Source: an uncultured Lachnospiraceae bacterium
GTDB taxonomy: Bacteria; Bacillota; Clostridia; Lachnospirales; Lachnospiraceae
NCBI GenBank assembly: GCA_910585555.1
Contig: CAJUFU010000015.1
Span: 1-39,968 of the forward strand
Direction: 5' to 3'
DNA length: 39,968 nucleotides
Part shown: positions 23,565-31,685 of the stretch, in pieces
Numbering within the stretch: position 1 is the stretch's first letter
Layout of the letters: each line of letters opens with the position of its first letter
Made by a program: the position numbers and the translations under genes
Notes under the pieces: model-generated
What the model was told of the DNA's origin: nothing
Database searches by the model: none
What the model saw: only the letters and a program-made list of their open reading frames with translations

Positions 23565-24626
23565 ATGGAGAGCAGTCTTGTGTGGGATGAGATGGGTATG
23601 AACAAAACGGCCTTAGACTTCGGTCAGCTGTTTCCGGAATTTACCTTTGACGGGCAGAAGGTGTTTGCACATGTTATGGCTGGCGAACTTTGGGAAGCTG
23701 TGAAGCTGTTGGGGAATGGAATAACAGGTGCAATAGGATATCAGAAAGATGAATTGCGTATGTTATTTCTGACGATTCTCATACTGGGAATTGCGGCGGC
23801 GCTGTTTTCTAATTTTGCAGATTTGTTTAAAGACCATCAGGTGTCCGATTTGGCTTTTTATTTTGTCTATCTGTTATTGATTGCAGTACTTCTTAGATTT
23901 TTTGCGGATGCGGCCGGTACTGTACAGGAGATTCTGCATAGCGTTACTAATTTTATGCGTCTGTATATTCCCACTTATATGATTGCGGTGGGAAGCGTAT
24001 CAGGATTTGCTTCGGCTTCGGTTTATTATCACCTGCTGTTGGTGGTGGTCTATCTCATAGAGTGGGGATATCTGACGATTCTTCTCCCGTTTGTGTATGG
24101 GTATGTGCTTTTGACGATCATCAATGGAATCTGGATGGAGGAGAAACTGGGTCTTTTGCTGGAGCTGATAGAAAAGCTGATTGGCGTCAGTATCAAGGTG
24201 ACCTTGGGAGTCATAACGGGTTTCAGTCTGTTACAGGCAATGATATCCCCTGTTATAGATTCTTTGCAGTCCTCTGCCCTAAAGAAAGCTGTGTCAGCCC
24301 TGCCTGGCATCGGCGGGCTGACGGAGGGCATGTTTGAGATGGTGATTGGTTCTGCGGTACTAGTCAAGAACAGTATCGGGATTTATATTACACTGGTGCT
24401 TATTGTTTTATGCGGCGTTCCTTTGTTAAAACTGGCCCTTTTGGCCTGTGTGATCAAACTGAGTGCGGCGGTGATTGGAATCGTCAGCGACAGACGTATG
24501 ACAGGATGTGCCAACCGGGTGGGGGACGGCAATCTGATGTTATTTAAGATTGCGCTTGCCTCTGTGGGAATGTTCGTGATTCAGATCGCCATTATCACGT
24601 ATACTGTGGGCAGAAATATGATGTGA
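23565..24626 (+). CDS. spoIIIAE: Stage III sporulation protein AE
   Basis: A 353-residue polytopic membrane protein, the largest membrane subunit of the SpoIIIA complex. Multiple hydrophobic segments run from about residue 65 to the end. The conserved stretch with KLIGVSIKVTLGVITGF and the later GGLTEGMFEMVIGSAVLVKNSIG is characteristic. Adjacent ATGs at 23562 and 23565 follow AGGGGG by three and six bases; the second has better spacing. An upstream in-frame TTG at 23544 lies within spoIIIAD and is unlikely. The stop overlaps an ATGA at the spoIIIAF side. Confidence 0.93.
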   Translation: MESSLVWDEMGMNKTALDFGQLFPEFTFDGQKVFAHVMAGELWEAVKLLGNGITGAIGYQKDELRMLFLTILILGIAAALFSNFADLFKDHQVSDLAFYFVYLLLIAVLLRFFADAAGTVQEILHSVTNFMRLYIPTYMIAVGSVSGFASASVYYHLLLVVVYLIEWGYLTILLPFVYGYVLLTIINGIWMEEKLGLLLELIEKLIGVSIKVTLGVITGFSLLQAMISPVIDSLQSSALKKAVSALPGIGGLTEGMFEMVIGSAVLVKNSIGIYITLVLIVLCGVPLLKLALLACVIKLSAAVIGIVSDRRMTGCANRVGDGNLMLFKIALASVGMFVIQIAIITYTVGRNMM

Positions 24627-24682
24627 CATGGAAAGCAAAAATCCTTAGATGCATAGAGCTTGTGAAGAAGAGGAGAGACAGG

Positions 24683-25267
24683 ATGCTTGAAAACATCAGA
24701 CAAATAGGCCTTTTTATGATTGCGGCTCAGGCAGTCATACATTTTGCACCGGGCAGACAGTATGAAAAGTATATCAAATTTGTATCAAGTGTTATTATAT
24801 TGCTATTGTTTCTGAAACCTTTTTTGTCCGGGCAGGAAGCGTTACAAGGAAAGTGGCAGACCGGGATGGAACAGATCATACAGCAGTATGAGAAGGAAAA
24901 TCTCTGGCAGGGGACGGACCAAAGCGCTGATGAGGCGGCCGTGGCACAGTTGGAGGAGCAGGTCAGGGCAAGGTTAAATGAGGCAGTTTCTAAGGAAGCA
25001 TATGTTGTAAATTCCGTATCTTTTGTTTTTGAGAAAGGAGCTGATCGGGTTGAGGGTGCAGGATATGAAAGGCAGTTTCAAAAAGTGGCTGTAGAGATGA
25101 AGAAACAGGCAGAAGAAGGAATTGAGCCGGTATTGGTGGAGGAAATCGTGATCGGACAGCAGAAGAAAGAGGATACCCAGGAAGGCCTGCAATACCAGGA
25201 GATTTTTGCCGGGATGCTGGGGATAGAACCGGACAGAGTGGAGGTGACATGTGTTGGAGGATGGTAA
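24683..25267 (+). CDS. spoIIIAF: Stage III sporulation protein AF
   Basis: A 194-residue protein with two N-terminal membrane helices (about 5-20 and 32-48) and a soluble domain. The frame is open from ATG 24623, which overlaps the spoIIIAE stop, but the ATG at 24683 has AGGAGAG five bases upstream and gives the standard SpoIIIAF N-terminus (MLENIRQIGLFMIAAQAV), so I chose it. The soluble part (about 60-194) is charged and less conserved, as usual. The gene overlaps spoIIIAG by 17 bases. Confidence 0.88.
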   Translation: MLENIRQIGLFMIAAQAVIHFAPGRQYEKYIKFVSSVIILLLFLKPFLSGQEALQGKWQTGMEQIIQQYEKENLWQGTDQSADEAAVAQLEEQVRARLNEAVSKEAYVVNSVSFVFEKGADRVEGAGYERQFQKVAVEMKKQAEEGIEPVLVEEIVIGQQKKEDTQEGLQYQEIFAGMLGIEPDRVEVTCVGGW

Positions 25268-25868
25268 GAAGCTGTCCCACAGATTGACAGGGATGAAAAA
25301 GCTGCGCAAAGACCAGTGTCTGATTGTGATCTTGCTGGGCGTCCTTTTGTGTGTGATTTCACTGCCTGTTGAAAAAAGTTCAACTAAGTCCGCTATATTG
25401 GACAATGTAAATGATAGGATAGGGGAACAGCAACAGACTTTTACAGACAGCTATAATACCGATTATGCGAAGGTGTGGGAGGAAAAGCTGGAAGAGTCGC
25501 TTCTATATATAGAAGGGGCGGGGGAGGTAAAGGTACTGATTACCCTAAAGGAATCGGAACAGAAGGTACTGGCGAAGGACGGAATGGAGGATATTTCGGA
25601 GATGACAGAGGCAGATGCCTCCGGGGGCAGCCGAAAGACAACACAGAGCAGAGTAGAAAAGAATACGATTTACACGGTGGATGAGCGGGGGCAGGATGTG
25701 CCCTATGTGGTCAAGACCATATCGCCCGCGGTGGCAGGGGTGGTGGTGATTGCCCAGGGGGCGGACCAGCCTAAAGTACGTCAGAATATAATCGAAGCAA
25801 TTCAGGTATTATTTGATGTAGACATGAATAAAATAACAATAGTTAAGATGAAAAACAATAATCAGTGA
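25251..25868 (+). CDS. spoIIIAG: Stage III sporulation protein AG
   Basis: A 205-residue single-pass protein: a short cytoplasmic basic stretch, a membrane helix (about 25-42) and an extracytoplasmic domain that in B. subtilis forms the large multi-subunit ring of the channel. The EESLLYIEGAGEVKVLITLKE segment (about 82-102) is a ring-building motif type, and VAGVVVIAQGADQPKVRQNI near 160-180 is conserved. The GTG start has GGAGGTGA three bases upstream; an adjacent TTG is an alternative. Confidence 0.92.
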   Translation: MLEDGKKLSHRLTGMKKLRKDQCLIVILLGVLLCVISLPVEKSSTKSAILDNVNDRIGEQQQTFTDSYNTDYAKVWEEKLEESLLYIEGAGEVKVLITLKESEQKVLAKDGMEDISEMTEADASGGSRKTTQSRVEKNTIYTVDERGQDVPYVVKTISPAVAGVVVIAQGADQPKVRQNIIEAIQVLFDVDMNKITIVKMKNNNQ

Positions 25869-25881
25869 AGGGGAGAAGAAA

Positions 25882-26598
25882 TTGAAAAATATGATCAAGA
25901 AGAACCAAATGATGATCACGGCGCTTGCAATTATGATTGCGGTAGCAGGCTATTTGAATTTTGCAGGCACGAAAGTGACAGACGAAGAGATCATGTCCGT
26001 AAGCGGTACGGTCAGTACGGATGACAGAACAGATCTTGCACTGGCGGAAGGAGAATCGGATTATGCTGCGCTGATGGATTTGTCCGAGGAAGACATTGAG
26101 CAGGCTTCCGGCGACATTGAAAGCCTCGATGAGGATGTAACCATGGTGGACAGCGGCAGTGTGGATGAAGAACTGGCTGAGGCGTTGGCGGAAGAACAGA
26201 TGGATGAGGTGCCAGGAGAGGCAGTGTTTACTTCGGCGGGTACGACTTCCGAATTATCCGGAGCGAAGCTTCAGAAGGAGCAGACCAGAGCGCAGAATAA
26301 AGAGACGCTTTTGGAGATCATCAACAATGCGAATATCAGCGAGTCACAAAAGCAGGAGGCAGTGAATAACATGATCTCCATGACAGATATAGCGGAGAAG
26401 GAAACTGCAGCGGAAATTCTTTTGGAAGCCAAAGGATTTAGTGATGCGGTTGTCAGTATTGACGGGGAAAGCGTGGACGTGGTGGTAAATACCGAGGAAC
26501 TTACGGAAGCACAGCGTGCCCAGATTGAAGATATCGTTATTCGAAAGACTGGTGTCAGCCCGGAGGCGGTTATCATCAGCACAGTTAACGAAGACTAA
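25882..26598 (+). CDS. spoIIIAH: Stage III sporulation protein AH
   Basis: A 238-residue single-pass protein, the mother-cell partner of SpoIIQ in the channel. The membrane helix is at about 10-28; a long acidic linker (about 33-115) precedes the ring-building domain (about 130-235; QTRAQNKETLLEIINNANISESQKQEAVNNM..., VDVVVNTEELTEAQRAQIEDIVIRKTGVSPEAVIIS). The TTG start at 25882 is supported by GGGGAG six bases upstream, while the next ATG is 15 bases away from it. It closes the operon; no clear terminator follows in the 192-base gap. Confidence 0.93.
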   Translation: MKNMIKKNQMMITALAIMIAVAGYLNFAGTKVTDEEIMSVSGTVSTDDRTDLALAEGESDYAALMDLSEEDIEQASGDIESLDEDVTMVDSGSVDEELAEALAEEQMDEVPGEAVFTSAGTTSELSGAKLQKEQTRAQNKETLLEIINNANISESQKQEAVNNMISMTDIAEKETAAEILLEAKGFSDAVVSIDGESVDVVVNTEELTEAQRAQIEDIVIRKTGVSPEAVIISTVNED

Positions 26599-26703
26599 GA
26601 CCAAAATGCAGCTTTTAAGCAGTTTGAGTACACCAGGCATGACAGGGAGGCCGAAGGCTTAGCTGTTACGTAAAGAGAGACAGTGCGGTAACAAGTAGGT
26701 GCA

Positions 26704-26732
26704 TTGTGAATGATTTTATGGTACTATATAGT
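26704..26732 (+). promoter_or_regulatory. Candidate promoter for deoB
   Basis: TTGTGA (26704-26709) and TATAGT (26727-26732) are 17 bases apart, about 58 bases before the deoB ATG. It would let deoB be expressed apart from the sporulation operon upstream. Confidence 0.45.
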
Positions 26733-26790
26733 CGTATGACATTTTGCAGGGCTTATGGTACGGTGAGATCATAGAGGATGGAGGCAAAAG

Positions 26791-27942
26791 ATGAAGAGAG
26801 TTTTTTTAATCGTATTGGATAGTTTTGGTATCGGAGAGATGGAGGATGCAGAAGCCTATGGGGATAAGGGAACGAATACCCTGCGGTCTGTGTCCTCAAG
26901 CTCTCTGTTTTCTATGCCTAATATGAAGGAATTGGGACTTTTTAATATAGACGGCGTCACATGCAGAGAGGGTGTGCAACGGCCCCAGGCGACAGTAGCG
27001 CGCATGAAGGAGGCTTCCAAGGGAAAAGATACCACCATCGGGCATTGGGAGATTGCCGGCATCATATCAACACAGCCGCTGCCTACTTATCCGCAGGGAT
27101 TTCCGGAGGAGATTCTGATACCGTTTCGGGAGGCAACAGGAAGAGGGGTATTGTGCAACAAACCCTATTCGGGCACGGAGGTCATTCAAGATTATGGGGA
27201 TGAGCATGTGCGGACAGGTAATCTGATTGTCTATACTTCAGCGGACAGTGTGTTTCAGATTGCGGCCCATGAGGATGTGGTGCCTGTGGAAACGCTCTAT
27301 ACGTATTGCAAAGCGGCCAGACAAATCCTGCAGGGAAAGCACGGGGTGGGCCGGGTAATTGCAAGGCCCTTCTCAGGGGAGAGCGGTCATTATGTAAGAA
27401 CGCCCAAGCGGCATGACTTTTCTCTGGAACCGCCGGCAGTTACCATGTTAGATCAGCTTAAGAGTGCCGGAAAGGATGTGATATCTGTGGGGAAAATCAA
27501 GGATATCTTCGCCGGCAGGGGAATCACGGAGGCCGTCTTCACCAAGGGAAATGAGGAAGGAATCGAGAGAACGTTAGAATATCTCGACAAAGAGTTTGCG
27601 GGGCTTTGTTTTGTTAACTTGGTGGATTATGATATGCTTTACGGCCATCGTAATGATATTGACGGTTACGCTAGGGCGCTTGCTTATTTTGATCAGAAGC
27701 TTCCAAAGATGCTGGAGAAGCTTAGGGAAGATGATATTTTGATGATTACGGCAGATCATGGATGCGATCCGGGATATACGGTATCCACAGATCATTCCAG
27801 AGAGCATACGCCTTTTGTGATGTATGGTAAGACAGTGAAGCCGAAGAATCTGGGCACCAGGGAGACTTTTGCGGATATTGGGGCAACGGTGCTTCACTAT
27901 CTTGGAATCAAGCCGGAGTTTGCCGGCACATCTATGCTGTAA
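26791..27942 (+). CDS. deoB: Phosphopentomutase
   Basis: A 383-residue enzyme of the alkaline-phosphatase superfamily that interconverts ribose (or deoxyribose) 1-phosphate and 5-phosphate, joining nucleoside salvage to the pentose phosphate pathway. Metal and active-site motifs are intact: VLDSFGIGE (about 8-16), KDTTIGHWE (about 78-86) with the phosphorylated Thr, and a C-terminal ITADHGCDP plus STDHSREHTP. Length is normal for bacterial DeoB. No other deo or nucleoside phosphorylase gene is next to it. The ATG follows GGATGGAGGC. Confidence 0.95.
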   Translation: MKRVFLIVLDSFGIGEMEDAEAYGDKGTNTLRSVSSSSLFSMPNMKELGLFNIDGVTCREGVQRPQATVARMKEASKGKDTTIGHWEIAGIISTQPLPTYPQGFPEEILIPFREATGRGVLCNKPYSGTEVIQDYGDEHVRTGNLIVYTSADSVFQIAAHEDVVPVETLYTYCKAARQILQGKHGVGRVIARPFSGESGHYVRTPKRHDFSLEPPAVTMLDQLKSAGKDVISVGKIKDIFAGRGITEAVFTKGNEEGIERTLEYLDKEFAGLCFVNLVDYDMLYGHRNDIDGYARALAYFDQKLPKMLEKLREDDILMITADHGCDPGYTVSTDHSREHTPFVMYGKTVKPKNLGTRETFADIGATVLHYLGIKPEFAGTSML

Positions 27943-27964
27943 ATGTGGTTTGGAGGATAAAAAC

Positions 27965-29557
27965 GTGGGTAATTATGCGGAAGAAATCAACAAAAGAAGA
28001 ACTTTTGCGATCATATCGCACCCGGATGCGGGTAAGACAACCCTCACCGAGAAATTTTTGTTATATGGAGGCGCCATTAATCTGGCGGGCAGTGTCAAGG
28101 GAAAAGCCACAGCCAGACATGCGGTTTCTGACTGGATGGAGATTGAGAAGGAGAGAGGTATCTCTGTTACTTCCTCCGTGCTGCAGTTTGCATACGGCGG
28201 TTTTTGTATCAATATTCTGGATACACCGGGACATCAGGACTTCTCGGAGGATACTTACAGAACTTTGATGGCGGCTGACTCGGCAGTAATGGTCATAGAT
28301 GCCTCGAAAGGTGTTGAGGCGCAGACCCGTAAGCTGTTTAAGGTATGTGTGATGCGTCACATTCCAATCTTTACCTTTATCAACAAGATGGACAGGGATG
28401 CCAATGATACCTTCGAGCTTTTGGATGATATTGAGAAGGAGCTGGGTATAGCCACCTGCCCGATCAATTGGCCGATTGGTTCCGGAAAGAATTTTAAAGG
28501 GGTCTATGAGAGAGAGAGCAAGTGCGTTATCACTTACGCAGACACGGAAAAAGGCACAAAAGAAGGACATGCCACCAGAATTCCTGTGGCGGAGGAAGAG
28601 AGGCTGACTGCGCAGATTGGGGAAGAGAATAAGGCGCAGCTTATGGAGGAGATTGAACTGTTAGACGGGGCCAGTGCACCCTATGACCTTTCACAGATAC
28701 AGGCAGGTGATTTGACCCCCGTATTTTTTGGTTCGGCATTGACGAATTTTGGTGTGGAGATTTTTTTGCAGCACTTTTTAAAGATGACTACCACACCCCT
28801 TGCGCGCAAGGCGGATATCGGTCTGATCGACCCGGTGGAACATGACTTTTCAGCCTTTGTCTTCAAAATTCAGGCTAACATGAATAAGGCGCACCGTGAC
28901 AGAATCGCTTTTATGCGGATTTGTTCCGGTAAGTTTGATGTGAATGAGGAAGTGCGTCATGTACAGGGTGGGAAAGTGATGCGTTTGTCCCAGCCGCAGC
29001 AGATTATGGCGGATGAGAGAAAAATCTTAAGCGAGGCGTATGCGGGAGATATCATTGGCGTTTTTGATCCGGGGATATTCTCTATTGGAGATACGATCTG
29101 TATGCCCAAGGAGAATTTTGCCTATGAAGGGATTCCCACCTTTGCACCGGAGCATTTTGCAAGAGTCAGGCAGATGGATACCATGAAAAGGAAACAGTTT
29201 GTCAAGGGAATCACACAGATTGCCCAGGAAGGTGCCATTCAGATTTTCCAGGAATTTAATACGGGTATGGAGGAGATTATCGTAGGTGTGGTGGGTGTAC
29301 TGCAGTTTGATGTTCTCAAATACCGTCTGGAAAATGAATATAATGTAGAGATTAAGCTGGAGAATCTCCCCTATGAACATATCAGGTGGATTGAGAACAA
29401 GGAGATTGATCTGGACAAGCTGACAGGGACTTCTGATATGAAAAAGATCAAGGATTTAAAAGGAAATCCATTGCTGTTATTTGTCAATCCCTGGAGCATT
29501 GGCATGACATTAGATCGGAATGAGGGTCTTGTGTTGGCGGAATTTGGAAGAAATTAA
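27965..29557 (+). CDS. prfC: Peptide chain release factor 3
   Basis: A 530-residue translational GTPase that removes RF1/RF2 from the ribosome after termination. G1 is HPDAGKTTL, the switch/G2 region contains RGISVTSS, G3 is DTPGHQDF and G4 is NKMDRDANDTFEL, a stretch typical of RF3 and not of EF-G. Domains II and III follow with the FFGSALTNFGV and QFDVLKYRLENEYNVE segments. The GTG start at 27965 is supported by GGAGG eight bases upstream; the frame stays open back into deoB, but that part has no RF3 similarity. Length equals that of E. coli RF3. It lies 22 bases after deoB and is probably co-transcribed. Confidence 0.95.
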   Translation: MGNYAEEINKRRTFAIISHPDAGKTTLTEKFLLYGGAINLAGSVKGKATARHAVSDWMEIEKERGISVTSSVLQFAYGGFCINILDTPGHQDFSEDTYRTLMAADSAVMVIDASKGVEAQTRKLFKVCVMRHIPIFTFINKMDRDANDTFELLDDIEKELGIATCPINWPIGSGKNFKGVYERESKCVITYADTEKGTKEGHATRIPVAEEERLTAQIGEENKAQLMEEIELLDGASAPYDLSQIQAGDLTPVFFGSALTNFGVEIFLQHFLKMTTTPLARKADIGLIDPVEHDFSAFVFKIQANMNKAHRDRIAFMRICSGKFDVNEEVRHVQGGKVMRLSQPQQIMADERKILSEAYAGDIIGVFDPGIFSIGDTICMPKENFAYEGIPTFAPEHFARVRQMDTMKRKQFVKGITQIAQEGAIQIFQEFNTGMEEIIVGVVGVLQFDVLKYRLENEYNVEIKLENLPYEHIRWIENKEIDLDKLTGTSDMKKIKDLKGNPLLLFVNPWSIGMTLDRNEGLVLAEFGRN

Positions 29558-29599
29558 CGGATACCCATGGGAATATGGCAGGAAGGAGGGCATTGGCCT

Positions 29600-30796
29600 A
29601 TGAAGAGAACAAGTTTCTTATTGATCGTCATGCTGACACTTACCGGCGCGCTGGCCTATGCCTGGCGTCAGCTGCCCCATGAGGAAAGGGATTTGTACTG
29701 GCAGGCTGATCTGGGAGCAGAGCAGACAGAATACGAGGAGCCGGAGCAGGTCATACGGCAGGAGGATGCCCAGATTCAGGTGTCGCTTGAGAACTGCTAT
29801 GCCTACCAGAAATTATCGGAGGAAGAACAGACTGCCTATCTGGAAATCTTGGATGCTTTGGTCAACTTTAGACAAGAAGTAAAGCTGTCCATATTTGATA
29901 AAGAAAAAATTGCCCATGTTTTTCAGTGCGTATTAAATGACCATCCGGAAATTTTCTATGTGGATGGATATAGTTATACGGAATACACGCTGGGAGATGT
30001 GTTGAAGAAGGTGACCTTTACAGGAACGTATCGATTTACACAAAGTGAGGTGGCGCAAAAGCAAGTACAGATAGATAGTTATGTAAACAAATGTCTGTCG
30101 GGTATGCCGGAAGATGCAGATGAGTACGAGAAGGTCAAATACATCTATGAATATGTGATACACCACACCGATTATGATGCCACAGCCCAGGACAACCAGA
30201 ATATCTGTTCCGTATTTATCGAAGGAAAATCCGTCTGTCAGGGATATGCCAAGGCGGTGCAATATCTGTTAAATGAAGCAGATATCTTTGCCACGCTGGT
30301 GCTTGGCCGGGTGATTGGCGGAGAAGGACATGCCTGGAATCTGGTGCGGATTGACGGGGAATACTATTATGTGGACGCCACCTGGGGAGACGCTTCTTAT
30401 CAGGCAGTGGGCGGGACAGAAAGCTATCCGTCGGAAAAGATACCTACCATCAATTATGACTATCTGTGCGTGACCACCAAACAGCTGGAATTGACACATA
30501 CGCTGGACAATGTAGTGGAATTGCCGGAATGTACGGCTATGGCGGCAAATTATTATGTGCGGGAAGGGGTTTATTTTACGAAATGGGATGAAGAAAGACT
30601 TGCGCAGATTTTCCAGGAGGGCTATGAGCAGGGAAATACTTATGTGACTTTAAAATGTGCGGATTACGAGACTTATCGGCAGATGCACACGGCATTGATT
30701 TTGGAGCAGGGTATTTTTCAGTATTTGGAATGTCCCGATGGGGCTGTGTCTTATACAGACAATGAGAAGCAATATAGTATGAGCTTCTGGCTTTAG
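29600..30796 (+). CDS. Secreted or anchored transglutaminase-like protein
   Basis: A 398-residue protein with an N-terminal hydrophobic signal or anchor (about 4-21), an N-terminal domain (about 50-160), and a transglutaminase-like core. The Cys-His-Asp triad is in place: Cys213 in GKSVCQGYAKA, His244 in GEGHAWN and Asp259 in YYVDATWGD. Bacterial proteins of this kind are often proteases or peptidoglycan/protein-modifying enzymes; the substrate is unknown. The ATG at 29600 has AAGGAGGG upstream, and an in-frame ATG at 29567 has none, so I chose the former. It lies 42 bases after prfC but with no evident functional link. Confidence 0.82.
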   Translation: MKRTSFLLIVMLTLTGALAYAWRQLPHEERDLYWQADLGAEQTEYEEPEQVIRQEDAQIQVSLENCYAYQKLSEEEQTAYLEILDALVNFRQEVKLSIFDKEKIAHVFQCVLNDHPEIFYVDGYSYTEYTLGDVLKKVTFTGTYRFTQSEVAQKQVQIDSYVNKCLSGMPEDADEYEKVKYIYEYVIHHTDYDATAQDNQNICSVFIEGKSVCQGYAKAVQYLLNEADIFATLVLGRVIGGEGHAWNLVRIDGEYYYVDATWGDASYQAVGGTESYPSEKIPTINYDYLCVTTKQLELTHTLDNVVELPECTAMAANYYVREGVYFTKWDEERLAQIFQEGYEQGNTYVTLKCADYETYRQMHTALILEQGIFQYLECPDGAVSYTDNEKQYSMSFWL

Positions 30797-30828
30797 ACGG
30801 AATAGGGCTAGGCAAAAAACAGAAATTT

Positions 30829-30837
30829 TGATATACT
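30829..30837 (+). promoter_or_regulatory. Candidate extended -10 promoter for the asp23-recN operon
   Basis: TGATATACT (TG-n-TATACT) lies about 29 bases before the start of the Asp23 gene. No good -35 is visible, as is common for extended -10 promoters. Confidence 0.4.
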
Positions 30838-30865
30838 TAATCCAAATGAGAGAAAGGTATGGTTA

Positions 30866-31258
30866 TTGCTTATGGAACAGGAAACAACCAAAAATTCGTA
30901 TGTACTGAACGAAGATGAGAAATTCGGAACCGTAAAGATTGCGGATGATGTGGTGGCTATGATTGCGGCCTTAGCGGCTACTGAGGTGGACGGTGTGGCG
31001 GCTATGGCCGGTAATATGACCAATGAGCTGCTTAGCAGAGTTGGAGTCAAGAGTCTTTCAAAAGGCGCCAGAGTATATGTCTCGAACAAGAAAGTTAAGG
31101 TGGAGCTTGCGATTACCATGGAGTATGGCTATAATATTCCGGCCACCTGCCAGCGTGTTCAGAACAGGGTGAAAGCCGCTATTGAGAATATGACGGGCTT
31201 GGAAGTCCTGGATGTAAATATCCGTATTGCGGGGATTAATGTGACCAAAGACAAATAA
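30866..31258 (+). CDS. Asp23/Gls24 family protein
   Basis: A 130-residue protein of the Asp23/Gls24 (DUF322) family, with GTVKIADDVVAMIAALAATEVDGVAAM near the N-terminus, VKVELAITMEYGYNIPATCQRVQNRVKAAIENMTGL, and the final VNIRIAGI. Members are linked to envelope stress and surface localisation through AmaP, and this gene matches YqhY, found next to nusB in Bacillus. TTG at 30866 has AAAGG eight bases upstream; ATG 30872 is an alternative with poorer spacing. It is the first gene of the conserved cluster reaching recN. Confidence 0.9.
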   Translation: MLMEQETTKNSYVLNEDEKFGTVKIADDVVAMIAALAATEVDGVAAMAGNMTNELLSRVGVKSLSKGARVYVSNKKVKVELAITMEYGYNIPATCQRVQNRVKAAIENMTGLEVLDVNIRIAGINVTKDK

Positions 31259-31276
31259 GGCGGAGCTAGAGTTGAT

Positions 31277-31672
31277 ATGAGCAGAAGAGAGTTGCGGGAG
31301 CAGATTTTTAAACTGTTGTTCCGTGTAGAATTTAACAAGATGGAAGATATGCCGGAGCAGGAACAGCTGTTTTTTGAGGATGAGAATGCTGCGCGGGACA
31401 AAGACGCCGTTTATGTGTCAGAGAAGTTCAGGAAGATTTCTGATAAGCTTGCGGAGATTGACAGCCAGTTAAACGAGAAGGCGGAAGGGTGGAATACCGC
31501 CAGAATGAGCAAAGTGGATTTGACAATCTTGCGGCTTGCCGTCTTTGAGATCTGTTATGATGAAGATGTGCCTACGGGAGTGGCTATCAATGAGGCAGTG
31601 GAACTTGCCAAGAAATTCGGGCAGGATGCGTCTTCCGGATTTGTAAATGGTATTCTGGCCAAATTTGCATAA
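31277..31672 (+). CDS. nusB: Transcription antitermination factor NusB
   Basis: A 131-residue all-helical protein that binds boxA RNA with NusE/S10 and supports antitermination of rRNA operons. The N-terminus (SRRELREQIFKLLFRVEF) and the C-terminal part (WNTARMSKVDLTILRLAVFEI, VPTGVAINEAVELAKKFGQDASSGFVNGILAK) are typical. It lies 18 bases after the Asp23 gene and is followed at once by xseA; folD, which sits here in B. subtilis, is absent. Confidence 0.95.
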   Translation: MSRRELREQIFKLLFRVEFNKMEDMPEQEQLFFEDENAARDKDAVYVSEKFRKISDKLAEIDSQLNEKAEGWNTARMSKVDLTILRLAVFEICYDEDVPTGVAINEAVELAKKFGQDASSGFVNGILAKFA

Positions 31673-31685
31673 GGCGGGTGCTGTT

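Noticed and set aside
26599..26700. Possible terminator after spoIIIAH
   Set aside because: Only very short stems such as GCC/GGC are visible and no T-run follows.
27869..27964. In-frame extension of prfC into deoB
   Set aside because: The added residues have no RF3 similarity and overlap the end of deoB; the GTG at 27965 has a good ribosome site.
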